Assembly (NCBI GenBank): GCA_031285485.1
Contig: JAITWC010000078.1
Coordinates: 1-14,189 of the forward strand
DNA length: 14,189 bases
Origin: Alistipes sp.
GTDB lineage: Bacteria > Bacteroidota > Bacteroidia > Bacteroidales > Rikenellaceae
Direction: 5' to 3'
The first letter of the stretch is position 1. Each line of letters begins with the position of its first letter. A model generated the notes under the pieces. The model worked only from the letters and a program-made list of their open reading frames with translations, did not search any database and had not been told where the DNA came from. Both the position numbers and the translations under genes were made by a program. Of this stretch, positions 1-7,619 are shown piece by piece.

Positions 1-399
1 GAGCGCACCGTGGTGCGCGACACGCCCCTGAGAATGCACTACGAGTTTGCGTACACCGTCGAGGCGAGGCCCACGGAGAACGATTTCATCAACCTGTTCG
101 CCTCGCTGGTGGCGCGGCACGGCAAGATGCCCGCGAAAAGTTACGCCGCGATGATGGGCGTGGACGCGCTGGGGCTGGCGATGACGCTGGCGACGCTCAC
201 CGGCGCGGGGATCCGCGAGTGGACGGACGCTTTCGTGCGCGCCGTGGCCGAGCCGCTGCTGCGCGAAACCGATTGGCAGGTGGGGCGCATCGCGGCGGCG
301 ACGGGATGGTCGGGCAAGGGCGGACACGCCATTTTCAGCCGCTGGTTCGCCCACCGGTACAGGTGCTCGCCGCTCGACTGGCGGTGGGCGAACAGGTGA
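1..399 (+). CDS. AraC-family transcriptional regulator, C-terminal DNA-binding part (open at left edge)
   Basis: The reading frame is open from base 1 to a TGA at 397-399. Counting from the internal ATG at 34, residues about 34-66 and 83-104 fit the two helix-turn-helix units of an AraC/XylS DNA-binding domain. The second holds the typical run DWQVGRIAAATGWS followed by FSRWFAHRYRCSPLDWR. No sensory domain is visible. Either the gene starts outside the window, or it is a short HTH-only protein of 121 residues starting at ATG 34. No Shine-Dalgarno sequence decides this, which is normal for Bacteroidetes. It converges with the EamA transporter gene, 61 nt away, so it is not part of that unit. 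Target genes and effector cannot be read from the sequence. Family assignment is fairly secure; the start is not. Confidence 0.75.
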   Translation, partial: ERTVVRDTPLRMHYEFAYTVEARPTENDFINLFASLVARHGKMPAKSYAAMMGVDALGLAMTLATLTGAGIREWTDAFVRAVAEPLLRETDWQVGRIAAATGWSGKGGHAIFSRWFAHRYRCSPLDWRWANR

Positions 400-413
400 G
401 GGCGGGTGAGCGC

Positions 414-445
414 GCCGGCGGGATGTGTGACCGGCAGTAGGTTTT
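414..445 (+). terminator. possible weak terminator between convergent genes
   Basis: In the 61-nt gap between the convergent AraC and EamA genes, GCCGG (414-418) can pair with CCGGC (431-435) across a 12-nt loop. AGTAGGTTTT follows. The stem is only 5 bp and the T-run is short and displaced, so this is a weak candidate. Nothing better is visible in the gap. Confidence 0.25.
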
Positions 446-460
446 AACGCGGGGGTGCGA

Positions 461-1420
461 TCAGTCGCGTCCGGAACGACGAACCCCACACGGGCGGCGG
501 CCGACGAGCGCGACGCTCGCGAGGATCACCCCGAGGCCGCACAGTTGGATCCACGTGACCGTCTCGCCGCCGAGCACGACCCCCAGAAAAACCGCCACGA
601 AGGGATTGACATAGGCATGGGTGGCGACTTCGGTGGCGGGCCTCACCTTGAGCAGCCAGATGTAGGCCGAGTAGGCCGCGATCGAGCCGAACATAACGAG
701 ATAGGCGAGCGACATCCACGACGCGGCGGGCACGGCCCCGAGGTCGGTCTCCGCCACCTCGCCGGCCACCAACGCGCACACCCAGAACGCGGCGCTCGCA
801 GAGATCATCTGCCACGCCGAACCCGCGAAGGCGTTCACCTCCTCGGCGTCCGACGAGCGGTATTTGGCGTAGAGGGTCCCGACCGCCCACGACACGCAGC
901 CGAACACGAGCAACAATATACCCAACTCGCTGTCGGGGTGCGCGGAGCCGGGAGTGCCGCCACCCGCGCCGCCCTCGGCCAGGAACTGCTCGGCGTAGAG
1001 CATCCCCACTCCGAGGAATCCCGCCGCCACGCCCGCCACCACCGCAGGGTTGCGGAAGTTGCGCCGCCACATCGGAGCGTCAAGGGCCATGATCCACACC
1101 GCGGTGGACGACGCCACGATAGCCACCAGCGAACTGCTCACCCACCGCTGGGCCAGCATCACCACCGCCATGTCGACGAACAGCAGCACGAAGCCGCTCA
1201 CCACCGACCGCAGCACGAGCCTGCGGTTCAGTACCGCCTCGCCCCGCAGCGCGCACACCGCAAGCAGCAGCCCTCCCGCCACAGTGAAACGCAGCGCCCC
1301 CAGAAGGAACGGCGGCAACCCCCGCAGGGCCACGCCTATGAAATAATAGGTCGAGCCCCACACCACATATATCAGGAAGTAGGCGACGATGACGCCGAGG
1401 CGTGTCGCAACGGGTTTCAT
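461..1420 (-). CDS. EamA/DMT-superfamily transporter
   Basis: This 319-residue, very hydrophobic inner-membrane protein belongs to the drug/metabolite transporter superfamily. It has two EamA repeats (roughly residues 8-140 and 165-305) and about ten membrane segments. The N-terminal segment contains the typical VVWGSTYYFIGVALRGLPPF motif, and the second repeat the FGSIAAYSAYIWLLKVRPA stretch. YedA/PecM-like members export amino acids, metabolites or drugs; the substrate here is unknown. I chose the ATG at 1420 because it overlaps the TGA of the upstream PatB-like gene (ATGA), suggesting translational coupling. An in-frame extension to 1612 would run through that gene and is not needed. It is the last gene of the esterase-DUF3737-PatB-EamA run. 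The pairing with a C-S lyase fits export of an amino acid or sulfur metabolite, but that is inference. Confidence 0.88.
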   Translation of the reverse strand: MKPVATRLGVIVAYFLIYVVWGSTYYFIGVALRGLPPFLLGALRFTVAGGLLLAVCALRGEAVLNRRLVLRSVVSGFVLLFVDMAVVMLAQRWVSSSLVAIVASSTAVWIMALDAPMWRRNFRNPAVVAGVAAGFLGVGMLYAEQFLAEGGAGGGTPGSAHPDSELGILLLVFGCVSWAVGTLYAKYRSSDAEEVNAFAGSAWQMISASAAFWVCALVAGEVAETDLGAVPAASWMSLAYLVMFGSIAAYSAYIWLLKVRPATEVATHAYVNPFVAVFLGVVLGGETVTWIQLCGLGVILASVALVGRRPCGVRRSGRD

Positions 1421-2574
1421 TGCCCGTAGATGTTTCCGATCGCCTCCAGCGCCCGGATCAGATCGGCGCGCCGGGTGGCAATGTTGATGCGGACGAAGCC
1501 CCCGCCCGCCGCGCCGTAGAGCGTGCCGGGGTTCACTTTGATGCGTCCCTCGTCGAGCAGGGTTTTCGCGATCACGGCCGAGGAAATGCCCAGCGCCTTG
1601 CAGTCGACCCACACCAGATAGGTGCCCTCAAGCGGCAGCACCCGCAGACGCGGCAACCGGGTCTCGAAGAACCGGCGCAGGGTGAGATAGTTTTCGTGGA
1701 GATAGTCCCGCAGTTCGTCGAGCCACTCTGCGCCCTCGTTGCAGGCCGCGATGAGGGCTTCGACGGCGAAGACGTTGAGCTCACCCGTCTCGTTGTCGTT
1801 CAGGGCGCGGTATATCCTGCGGCGCAGGCTGTCGTCTGAGGCAACTATGGCCGCAACCTGCACTCCCGCCAGATTGAAAGTCTTGCTCGGGGCGACGCAC
1901 GTCACGGAGCCTCGCTCGAACCCGGCGCCCAACGTTGCGAACGGAATGTGGGTGTGGCCGGGGGCGATCAGGTCGCAGTGAATCTCGTCGGCGATCACCA
2001 CGACGCTGTTGCGCAGGCAGATATCGCCCACCCTGGTCAACTCCTCGCGGCTCCACACACGGCCCACGGGATTGTGGGGCGAGCAGAGCAGCATCACCTT
2101 CGCAGCGGGATCGGCGGCCCGTGCTTCGAGGTCGTCGAAGTCCATCGAGTAGGTTCCATCGCGATAGACCAGGGGGCTCTCCGAGGCGACGCAGCCGTTG
2201 TTGCGGATCGACGAGAAGAAACAGTTGTAGGCCGGGGTCTGGATTATCACGCTGTCGCCCGGCACGGTCAGCGCCTTGATGATGGCCGACAGGGCGGGCA
2301 CAACGCCGCTCGCGGTGAGGACGTGTCCGCGCTCCACGGGCCAGCCGTGCCGCCGGGCGAACCATCCGCCGAGCGCGTCGTACCACTCGCCGGGCACGCG
2401 GGCGTAGCCGTAAACTCCGTGGCGCACCCGCCGCTCCAAAGCGTCGATTATGGCAGGAGCGGTGCGGAAATCCATGTCGGCCACCCACATGGGCAGCACG
2501 TCGGGCGCGGGCATCGTGTCCCACTTGGCGCAGTTGGTGCCGCGCCGCTCGATTATCTCGTCGAAATCGTACAT
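1417..2574 (-). CDS. patB: PatB/MalY-type PLP-dependent C-S lyase (cystathionine beta-lyase family)
   Basis: This 385-residue cytoplasmic fold-type I PLP enzyme matches the MalY/PatB subgroup of class I/II aminotransferases along its full length. Landmarks are the N-terminal PMWVADMDF (residues 28-36), CSPHNPVGR (164-172), ADEIHCDL (195-202) with the Asp that contacts the PLP ring nitrogen, and the Schiff-base Lys231 in APSKTFNLAG. A C-terminal arginine in FVRIN would bind the substrate carboxylate. Known members cleave cystathionine or cysteine-S-conjugates by beta-elimination, giving a thiol, pyruvate and ammonia; some MalY proteins also act as regulators. The start at 2574 lies 22 nt inside the DUF3737 gene, and its TGA overlaps the ATG of the transporter gene, so the three are probably translated in a coupled way. 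The exact substrate is not readable from sequence. Confidence 0.9.
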   Translation of the reverse strand: MYDFDEIIERRGTNCAKWDTMPAPDVLPMWVADMDFRTAPAIIDALERRVRHGVYGYARVPGEWYDALGGWFARRHGWPVERGHVLTASGVVPALSAIIKALTVPGDSVIIQTPAYNCFFSSIRNNGCVASESPLVYRDGTYSMDFDDLEARAADPAAKVMLLCSPHNPVGRVWSREELTRVGDICLRNSVVVIADEIHCDLIAPGHTHIPFATLGAGFERGSVTCVAPSKTFNLAGVQVAAIVASDDSLRRRIYRALNDNETGELNVFAVEALIAACNEGAEWLDELRDYLHENYLTLRRFFETRLPRLRVLPLEGTYLVWVDCKALGISSAVIAKTLLDEGRIKVNPGTLYGAAGGGFVRINIATRRADLIRALEAIGNIYGQ

Positions 2575-3398
2575 GCTCCGGGGTTTTTACAATTCTCGTC
2601 CAATATTATCTCTCCTATGCCGTCGGCCGTGATGTGTCCTCCGGCCGGATTCTTGACGCTCACGATGTTGCCCTTCACGTCGGCCTCGACGGTACTGTAT
2701 TCGAAGGCGAGGTCGCAGTCGGCGTCCATCGTGCAGTTCTCCAAGACCAGACCGGTGCAGTAGCACAAGGGCTGCGTTCCCGAGATGCGGCAGTTCACGA
2801 GCCGCAAATTGCGCGAGTGCCAGCCGAGGTACTCGCCGGTGATCTCGGAGTCGTACACCGTGACGTTCCCGGTCTTCCAGAAGGCGTCCTTGCTGTCGAG
2901 GACTGCGTTGCGCACCACCACGTTCTTAACGTCCTGAAACGAGTAGTTGCCCTGGAGACGGAAGCCGTCGATGTCGATCCCCACGCATTTCATGAATATG
3001 TAGTCGCCCCCGCGTGCTTCTACGTTGCGGATAGTGATGTCACGGCAGTTCCACATCGTCTCTCCGGCGGTTGTCAACTTCACGTTATCGAGTTGGAGGC
3101 CGTCGAGTTCGCGGAACATTTTGGGCGCCTCGACGCGGCTGTTCGTCATGCGGATATTGCGTGAGTACCATATCGCGGCGCGGCTGTACACGGTGAACAG
3201 GCACTCGTCGATCACGGCGCCGTCGTTGTGCCAGAACGGGTATTTGCACATGAACTCGCACCGGTGGGCCTCCATGTCGCGGCACTCTTTTATTGCCGAC
3301 TCGCCGGGGTAGAACTTCACGTTCTCAAGACGGATGTCGCGTGTTGCGAAAAGGGGCCTCTCCCCTTCGTAAAATCTGTTGCTGATAGTTTGTTTCAT
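2553..3398 (-). CDS. DUF3737 family protein, right-handed beta-helix
   Basis: The product is 281 residues without signal peptide or membrane segment, so it is probably cytoplasmic. It resembles DUF3737 proteins along its whole length, starting with NRFYEGERPLFATRDIRLENVKF. The sequence is a ladder of short strands with recurring pieces such as NVKF, NIRMTNSRV, DITIRNVEA, NVVVRNAVL, NLRLVNCRI and LVLENCTM. This is the pattern of a parallel beta-helix, and it is unusually rich in Cys, Trp and Tyr. No catalytic function is established for the family, and I cannot assign one. The gene follows the esterase after 32 nt, and its last 22 nt overlap the start of the PatB-like gene in another frame. 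The overlap suggests a functional link to that lyase. Family call is good, function unknown. Confidence 0.85.
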   Translation of the reverse strand: MKQTISNRFYEGERPLFATRDIRLENVKFYPGESAIKECRDMEAHRCEFMCKYPFWHNDGAVIDECLFTVYSRAAIWYSRNIRMTNSRVEAPKMFRELDGLQLDNVKLTTAGETMWNCRDITIRNVEARGGDYIFMKCVGIDIDGFRLQGNYSFQDVKNVVVRNAVLDSKDAFWKTGNVTVYDSEITGEYLGWHSRNLRLVNCRISGTQPLCYCTGLVLENCTMDADCDLAFEYSTVEADVKGNIVSVKNPAGGHITADGIGEIILDENCKNPGACTISTR

Positions 3399-3430
3399 TC
3401 CTGTTGGCTATGGCGTTATCGGGACGTTTT

Positions 3431-4573
3431 TCAGAACAGTTTCTGCGCGAAGTCGTGCAGCGATTTGCGCCACACCTGCCACTCGTGGCCTCCGGGGAAT
3501 GAACTGAACTCGACTTCCAGCCCCTTTTCGCGGAACAGCGCCACGGCCCGTTTCGTGGGCTCGATCCTCGGGTCGCCCTCTCCGCACGATATGTAGAACA
3601 GCTCCAGCCGATCGTTGTACAGGGCGGTGTCGGTTAGGATTCCGGGCATCGCCGCCTCCACGTCGAACGCTTCGGCTTCGGGGCCTCGACCGTACAGGCC
3701 GCTGCTGAACATTCCCACGTGGGAAAACAGCAGGGGACTGCCCAGCCCCGAGTAGAAGGCCTGCCCTCCGCCCATCGACAGGCCGCACAGGGCCCTGCGC
3801 CGGGCGTCGGTGTAAGTCCGGTACCGCCCGTCGACATAGGGAATGATGCAGCCCGATATCTCGGCCCTGAAAGCCGCCTGCGCGTCGTCGGCGTAACCGG
3901 TGCCTCCCGCGGCACCCGCCACGTTGCCGTTGGCTATCACCACGATCATCGGAACAGCCTTGCCGTCGGCGATGAGATTGTCGAGGATCACGTCCGTGCG
4001 GCCCTGAGTTGCCCATCCCCGCTCGTCTTCACCGCCGCCGTGCTGGATGTACATCACGGGGTATCGGCGCGAGAGATCGGAATCGTAGCCGGGAGGGGTG
4101 TAGACATACATGTGCCTCCACGAGTTCGTGACCTTGGAAAAATAGCGATCCGAGCGCAACGCCCCCCGGGGCACGTCCCTGACATCGTAGAAGTCGGTTC
4201 CCTGTTCGGGTATGTCGACCGCGCTTGCCATGCGGCCCATGCCGTAGAACGATTCGCTTGCCGGATCGGCCACCGCAATCCCGTCGACGACGAGGGAATA
4301 GTAGTGGAACCCTTCCTCCTGCGGGTCGGTGGTGACAGTCCAGAAGCCTTCGGCGTCTTTGGTCATGTCGTAGCGGCGGCCCAGCTCTATCTGCACCCTG
4401 TCGGCCTGGGGAGCCCTCAGCCGGAACACCACCCTCAGGTCTTCGGTGAGGGCGGGATACGAGTTTTGGTTGATGTTGCTCGGCAGGGGTTTAAGGCCGG
4501 CGGGAAGTTGCGAAAACGCCGTCTGTGCGGCGCACAGCAACGCGACGGCTGCGATCGGAAATCTCTTTTTCAT
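3431..4573 (-). CDS. secreted carbohydrate-esterase-like alpha/beta hydrolase (CE1/esterase D type) with N-terminal E-set domain
   Basis: This 380-residue protein has a cleavable signal peptide (basic MKKR, hydrophobic core, likely cut at AFS-Q near residue 21), so it acts in the periplasm or outside. Residues about 40-115 look like the CBM48-like immunoglobulin fold found before many Bacteroidetes CE1 enzymes (RVVFRLRAPQADRVQIEL, then FHYYSLVVDGIAVADP). The alpha/beta hydrolase domain follows. The nucleophile is Ser266 in GLSMGGG, the likely acid Asp334 in GEGDPR and the His363 in FPGGHEWQVWRKSL; YIQHGGGEDERGW forms the oxyanion region. Relatives cleave feruloyl or acetyl esters of plant xylans, but the substrate here is not certain. 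The gene is first in a four-gene run and lies about 450 nt behind hisF, so it probably has its own promoter. I found no clear Bacteroidetes promoter motif before it. Confidence 0.85.
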   Translation of the reverse strand: MKKRFPIAAVALLCAAQTAFSQLPAGLKPLPSNINQNSYPALTEDLRVVFRLRAPQADRVQIELGRRYDMTKDAEGFWTVTTDPQEEGFHYYSLVVDGIAVADPASESFYGMGRMASAVDIPEQGTDFYDVRDVPRGALRSDRYFSKVTNSWRHMYVYTPPGYDSDLSRRYPVMYIQHGGGEDERGWATQGRTDVILDNLIADGKAVPMIVVIANGNVAGAAGGTGYADDAQAAFRAEISGCIIPYVDGRYRTYTDARRRALCGLSMGGGQAFYSGLGSPLLFSHVGMFSSGLYGRGPEAEAFDVEAAMPGILTDTALYNDRLELFYISCGEGDPRIEPTKRAVALFREKGLEVEFSSFPGGHEWQVWRKSLHDFAQKLF

Positions 4574-4701
4574 AACAGTTCAATTTTTAATGTAAATATC
4601 GTCGTGAATATACCTGTGGTCAGTGTTGCATGCAGCTGGTTCGGAGTGGGCGCACGGCGGTGTGCACACCCCGTCGGTCGGGAGAAATGATTGCAGCCGG
4701 C
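4574..4701. other. non-coding stretch between the esterase gene and hairpin array 2
   Basis: This is the part of the 456-nt gap between hisF and the esterase gene that is not covered by the tandem array. The first 50 nt upstream of the esterase start are AT-rich, as expected for a promoter or 5' leader. No TTTG / TAnnTTTG pair with good spacing is present. A 12-nt perfect palindrome (GGTGTGCACACC, 4659-4670) is the only other structure; one of this size is expected by chance in a window this long. No gene is seen. Confidence 0.5.
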
Positions 4702-4980
4702 TTGCGGGAGTTCCCGCAACCCGGTCCGAGGCCAAAAACACTGTTGCGGAACTTCCCGCAAGTCTGTCCGAGGCCGAAAACACTGTTGCGGAACTTCCCG
4801 CAAGTCTGTCCGAGGCCGAAAACACCGTTGCGGAACTTCCCGCAAGCCTGCCCGAGGCCGAAAACATTGTTGCGGAACTTCCCGCAAGTCTGTCCGAAGC
4901 CGAAAACACTGTTGCGGGAACTCCCGCAAGTCCGTCCGAGGGCAAAAACACGATTGCGGAACTTCCCGCAAGTCTGCCCG
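4702..4980. repeat. tandem hairpin array 2: six 42-nt units plus a partial seventh
   Basis: Units start at 4702, 4744, 4786, 4828, 4870, 4912 and 4954, so the period is exactly 42 nt; the seventh stops after about 27 nt. Each unit opens with an 18-nt inverted repeat, TTGCGGAACTTCCCGCAA or a variant. The first and sixth units have perfect 8-bp arms. The others carry one A/C mismatch, which becomes a G-U wobble in RNA transcribed from the minus strand, the direction of the his operon. The rest of the unit is a spacer of the type GTCTGTCCGAGGCCGAAAAC followed by 4 nt. Because 42 is a multiple of three, several frames stay open and give spurious 14-residue-repeat proteins. The array fills the gap behind hisF, where hisIE is often found. 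It could act as RNA structure, protein-binding array or plain minisatellite; no function can be assigned. Confidence 0.9.
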
Positions 4981-5029
4981 GGCTGCCGCATCTTCATGTT
5001 CGTCGGCGTGACGTCGCCCGATGAGGGTT

Positions 5030-5785
5030 TCAATTGACGTCGATGCCCAGTGCACGCAGTTCGCGTTTCAGGACAGGGATCGGGATCTCGCCGTAGTGGA
5101 AGATGCTGGCGGCCAGGGCGGCGTCGGCGCGTCCCGAGGTCAGCACCTCGGCGATGTCGGCCACCGAACCCGCTCCGCCCGACGCGATGACGGGGATCGA
5201 CACTGTGTCGGCCAACTGCGCGAAAAGCTCGATCGGGTAACCCTTCCGCGTGCCGTCGTGCTCCATCGAGGTGAACAGTATCTGCCCGGCGCCCCTCTGT
5301 TCGACCTCGCGGGCCCAGGCGAAGAGTTCCTTGTCGGAGATGCGGGTTCCGCCGTGGGTCGTCACGCGCCACGTTCCGTCGGCCGCGAATTTCCCGTCGA
5401 TGGCGGCCACCACGGCGTCGGAGCCGTAACGTGCGGCGATGTCGTCGATGAGCTGCGGGGTGAGTATCGCCGCGCTGTTGATCGACACCCGTGCGGCCCC
5501 GGCGTCGCGCAGCCGCGCCACGTCGTCGAGGCTCGCGATGCCGCCGCCCACCGTGAGCGGAATGTCGATCGCCGCGGTGAGCCGTTCCACGAGGCCGGTG
5601 AACGTGCGGCGCTCCTCGACGGTGGCGCTGATGTCGAGGTACACAAGTTCGTCGGCGCCCTCCGAGGCGTATTTGCGGCCCAACTCGACCGCGTCGCCAA
5701 CCTCCTTGAGGTCGACGAAATTGACTCCTTTTACAGTTTTGCCCCCGTGGACGTCGAGGCAGGGGATGATCCTTTTCACAGCCAT
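5030..5785 (-). CDS. hisF: imidazole glycerol phosphate synthase, cyclase subunit HisF
   Basis: HisF takes ammonia from its glutaminase partner HisH and converts PRFAR to imidazole glycerol phosphate plus AICAR. The 251-residue TIM barrel is complete. The general acid/base pair is Asp11 in IPCLDVHGGK and Asp130 in VVAAIDGKF; phosphate-binding loops are LTVGGGIAS and VIASGGAGS. The loop TSMEHDGTRKGY fits Bacteroidetes HisF sequences. The ATG at 5785 sits 10 nt inside the end of hisA (CAATGG), indicating coupled translation. The partner gene hisH is not in the window, although HisF needs its ammonia channel partner to work efficiently. After hisF there is no hisIE but a 42-nt tandem repeat array. 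Identification is very secure. Confidence 0.97.
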   Translation of the reverse strand: MAVKRIIPCLDVHGGKTVKGVNFVDLKEVGDAVELGRKYASEGADELVYLDISATVEERRTFTGLVERLTAAIDIPLTVGGGIASLDDVARLRDAGAARVSINSAAILTPQLIDDIAARYGSDAVVAAIDGKFAADGTWRVTTHGGTRISDKELFAWAREVEQRGAGQILFTSMEHDGTRKGYPIELFAQLADTVSIPVIASGGAGSVADIAEVLTSGRADAALAASIFHYGEIPIPVLKRELRALGIDVN

Positions 5786-6498
5786 TGTTTTAATTCTTGT
5801 AAGGTTATTTTGTTTTCGTAGATCGCTTTGCCGACTATCACGCTACGGGTTTTTTGCTCGTCGAGGCGGGCTATGTCCTGCGCGTTGGAGATGCCTCCGC
5901 TGGCGGTGATGTCGACGCCGGGGAAAGCGCGTTGCAGTTCGGCGTAGAGTTCGAACGCCGGGCCGGTGAGCATCCCGTCGCGCGAGATGTCGGTGACTAT
6001 GGCCTGCGTGAGACCCGCCTTGATGGAGAAACGTTCGATCAGTCCGGCGGCGGTGAGGGCCGATTCTTCGAGCCAGCCGTGGGTCGCCACCCGGCCGTCG
6101 CGGGTGTCGGCGCCGAGGACTATTCGTTCCGGGCCGAATTCTCCCAGCCACTCCTCGAATGCTTCGGGGGTGGTGACGGCCACACTGCCGATTATCGCCC
6201 GGTTCGCGCCCGCGTCCAACATGCTGCGCAGGGCCGCCGCGCTCTTAATGCCGCCACCCCACTGTATGTCGAGACCGGTGCGGCGCGCAACGGCCTCAAG
6301 CACGGCGAGGTTGCGCGGCTCGGAGGCTTTGGCCCCGTCGAGGTCTACCAGATGCAGGCGGCGAACACCGGCGTCGGCGTAGCGGGCCGCCACTTCCGAC
6401 GGATCGTTGAAGTAGACGCTCTTGCGGGCGTAGTCGCCCTGGGTCAGCCGCACGCATTGGCCGCCTATGATGTCTATTGCAGGAATTATCTCGATCAT
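5776..6498 (-). CDS. hisA: HisA, ProFAR isomerase
   Basis: HisA performs the Amadori rearrangement of ProFAR to PRFAR, the step before HisF. The 240-residue half-barrel repeat enzyme starts MIEIIPAIDIIGGQCVRL. The catalytic pair is Asp9 in PAIDIIGG and Asp131 in LGADTRDG; phosphate is bound by QWGGGIKS (79-86) and ASGGISN. I place the start at 6498, where ATGA overlaps the hisB stop. A longer open frame upstream merely runs antiparallel to normal codons of hisB and has no HisA similarity. An AAAGG about 8 nt before the ATG could serve as a ribosome-binding site, but overlap coupling seems more likely. In many operons hisH sits between hisB and hisA; here the two genes touch, so there is no room for it. 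Confidence 0.97.
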   Translation of the reverse strand: MIEIIPAIDIIGGQCVRLTQGDYARKSVYFNDPSEVAARYADAGVRRLHLVDLDGAKASEPRNLAVLEAVARRTGLDIQWGGGIKSAAALRSMLDAGANRAIIGSVAVTTPEAFEEWLGEFGPERIVLGADTRDGRVATHGWLEESALTAAGLIERFSIKAGLTQAIVTDISRDGMLTGPAFELYAELQRAFPGVDITASGGISNAQDIARLDEQKTRSVIVGKAIYENKITLQELKQWL

Positions 6499-7619
6499 AT
6501 CACACCTTTGCTTGAGGGTAGGGTATAGTTGAACGGGTCGCGGCGGACGGCGGCTCGCAGGGCGCGGGCGAACGCCTTGAAGATCGCCTCGGCTATGTGG
6601 TGATCGTTCTCGCCGCGGGCGGCTATGTGCAGGTTGGCGCGCATTGCCGTGGCGAGGCTCTTGAAGAAGTGCTTGAACATCTCGGTGGGCACGTCGCCCA
6701 CGCGGTCGCGAGTGAAACCCACGCTCCACTCGAAGTCGATCCTTCCGCCAAGGTCGACGAGCACCATCGCCCGCGACTCGTCCATCGGCAGCGCGAAGCC
6801 GTAGCGCTCTATGCCGCGGCGGTCGCCCAACGCTTTTATTATCGCCTCGCCGAGGGTTATCGCAACGTCCTCCATCGTGTGGTGTTCGTCGACTTCGAGG
6901 TCGCCCTTTGCGCGGACGCTCAGCGAGACTCCGGCGTGGTGGACTATCTGGTCGAGCATGTGGTCGAGGAATTTCAGGCCCGTGTCTATCGACGACGCCC
7001 CACGGCCGTCGAGGTCTATGGCGACGGTGATGTCGGTTTCGCCGGTGCGGCGTTCCACTGTGGTGGTGCGCTCCCCGAGGCGCAGGAACTCGGCGATCTC
7101 GGCCCAATCTTCGGTGATGAGGGCGCACACATCCTGCAACCCTTCGGCCGCAACCATTGCAGTCCCCTCCTCGCGCGGGCGGATCAGTATCGCGCGGGTG
7201 CCGAGGTTGCGCGCGAGAAGCACGTCCGTGATTCGGTCGCCTATTACGTAGCTGGCCGCCATGTCGTAGTCACCGCCCAGATACTTGCCGAACATTCCCG
7301 TGCCCGGCTTGCGCGTCGGGGCGTTGTCCTCCGGCATGGTGGGGTCGATCAGTTGGTCGTCGAAGTAAACTCCCTCGCTGGCCAGCGTGCCGAGCACGAT
7401 GCGGTGCGAGTCCCGGAATATGTTCTCGGGGTAGAAGTCTTTACCGAGTCCGTCCTGGTTCGACGCCAGCACCAGTTCGTAGTCGAGCCCGGCGATGGCC
7501 TTCATGCCCGAAATGGCGCCGGGCAGGAATTGCAGGTTGTCGACGCTGACGTACAGGTCGTCGGACGGCGTTTCGACCACCAGAGTGCCGTCGCGGTCTA
7601 TGAAGAGTGCTTTTTTCAT
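6495..7619 (-). CDS. hisB: bifunctional histidinol-phosphatase / imidazoleglycerol-phosphate dehydratase HisB
   Basis: The 374-residue protein fuses two enzymes of the pathway. Residues 1 to about 180 are a HAD phosphatase (DxDGT motif at 8-12 with Asp8 as nucleophile, SNQDG, RKPGTGM, GDRITD at 127-132) for histidinol phosphate. Residues about 186-374 are the IGP dehydratase with its metal-binding motifs FLDHMLDQIVHH, DEHHTMED (244-251) and ENDHHIAEAIFKAF, ending LPSSKGVI as usual. The length and order match E. coli HisB. One oddity: the zinc-binding Cys-X-His and Cys-X-Cys residues of the E. coli HAD domain are replaced by Asp92, Thr94, Ala100 and Thr102 in IDPTMPEDNAPTRKP. The start ATG overlaps the hisC stop and the stop overlaps the hisA start, both as ATGA, so hisC, hisB and hisA should be translated in a coupled manner. 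Confidence 0.97.
   Translation of the reverse strand: MKKALFIDRDGTLVVETPSDDLYVSVDNLQFLPGAISGMKAIAGLDYELVLASNQDGLGKDFYPENIFRDSHRIVLGTLASEGVYFDDQLIDPTMPEDNAPTRKPGTGMFGKYLGGDYDMAASYVIGDRITDVLLARNLGTRAILIRPREEGTAMVAAEGLQDVCALITEDWAEIAEFLRLGERTTTVERRTGETDITVAIDLDGRGASSIDTGLKFLDHMLDQIVHHAGVSLSVRAKGDLEVDEHHTMEDVAITLGEAIIKALGDRRGIERYGFALPMDESRAMVLVDLGGRIDFEWSVGFTRDRVGDVPTEMFKHFFKSLATAMRANLHIAARGENDHHIAEAIFKAFARALRAAVRRDPFNYTLPSSKGVI

Noticed and set aside
461..1612. 383-residue version of the EamA transporter
   Set aside because: The extra 64 residues run through the end of the PatB-like gene in another frame and are not hydrophobic; the ATG at 1420 gives a normal first membrane segment.
4659..4670. 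12-nt perfect palindrome GGTGTGCACACC before the esterase gene
   Set aside because: A 12-nt palindrome is expected a few times by chance in 14 kb, and it is not placed against a recognisable promoter.
4570..5372. Several long open frames on both strands over array 2, with peptide repeats such as TCGKFRNSVFGLGQ or LREVPQQCFRPRTD
   Set aside because: Same cause: a 42-nt repeat without stop codons in several frames. They overlap hisF or the esterase start and contain no recognisable domain.
5776..7128. 450-residue frame that would extend HisA upstream
   Set aside because: The added part is Arg/Pro-rich out-of-frame translation of hisB. HisA similarity starts exactly at the ATG at 6498, which overlaps the hisB stop.
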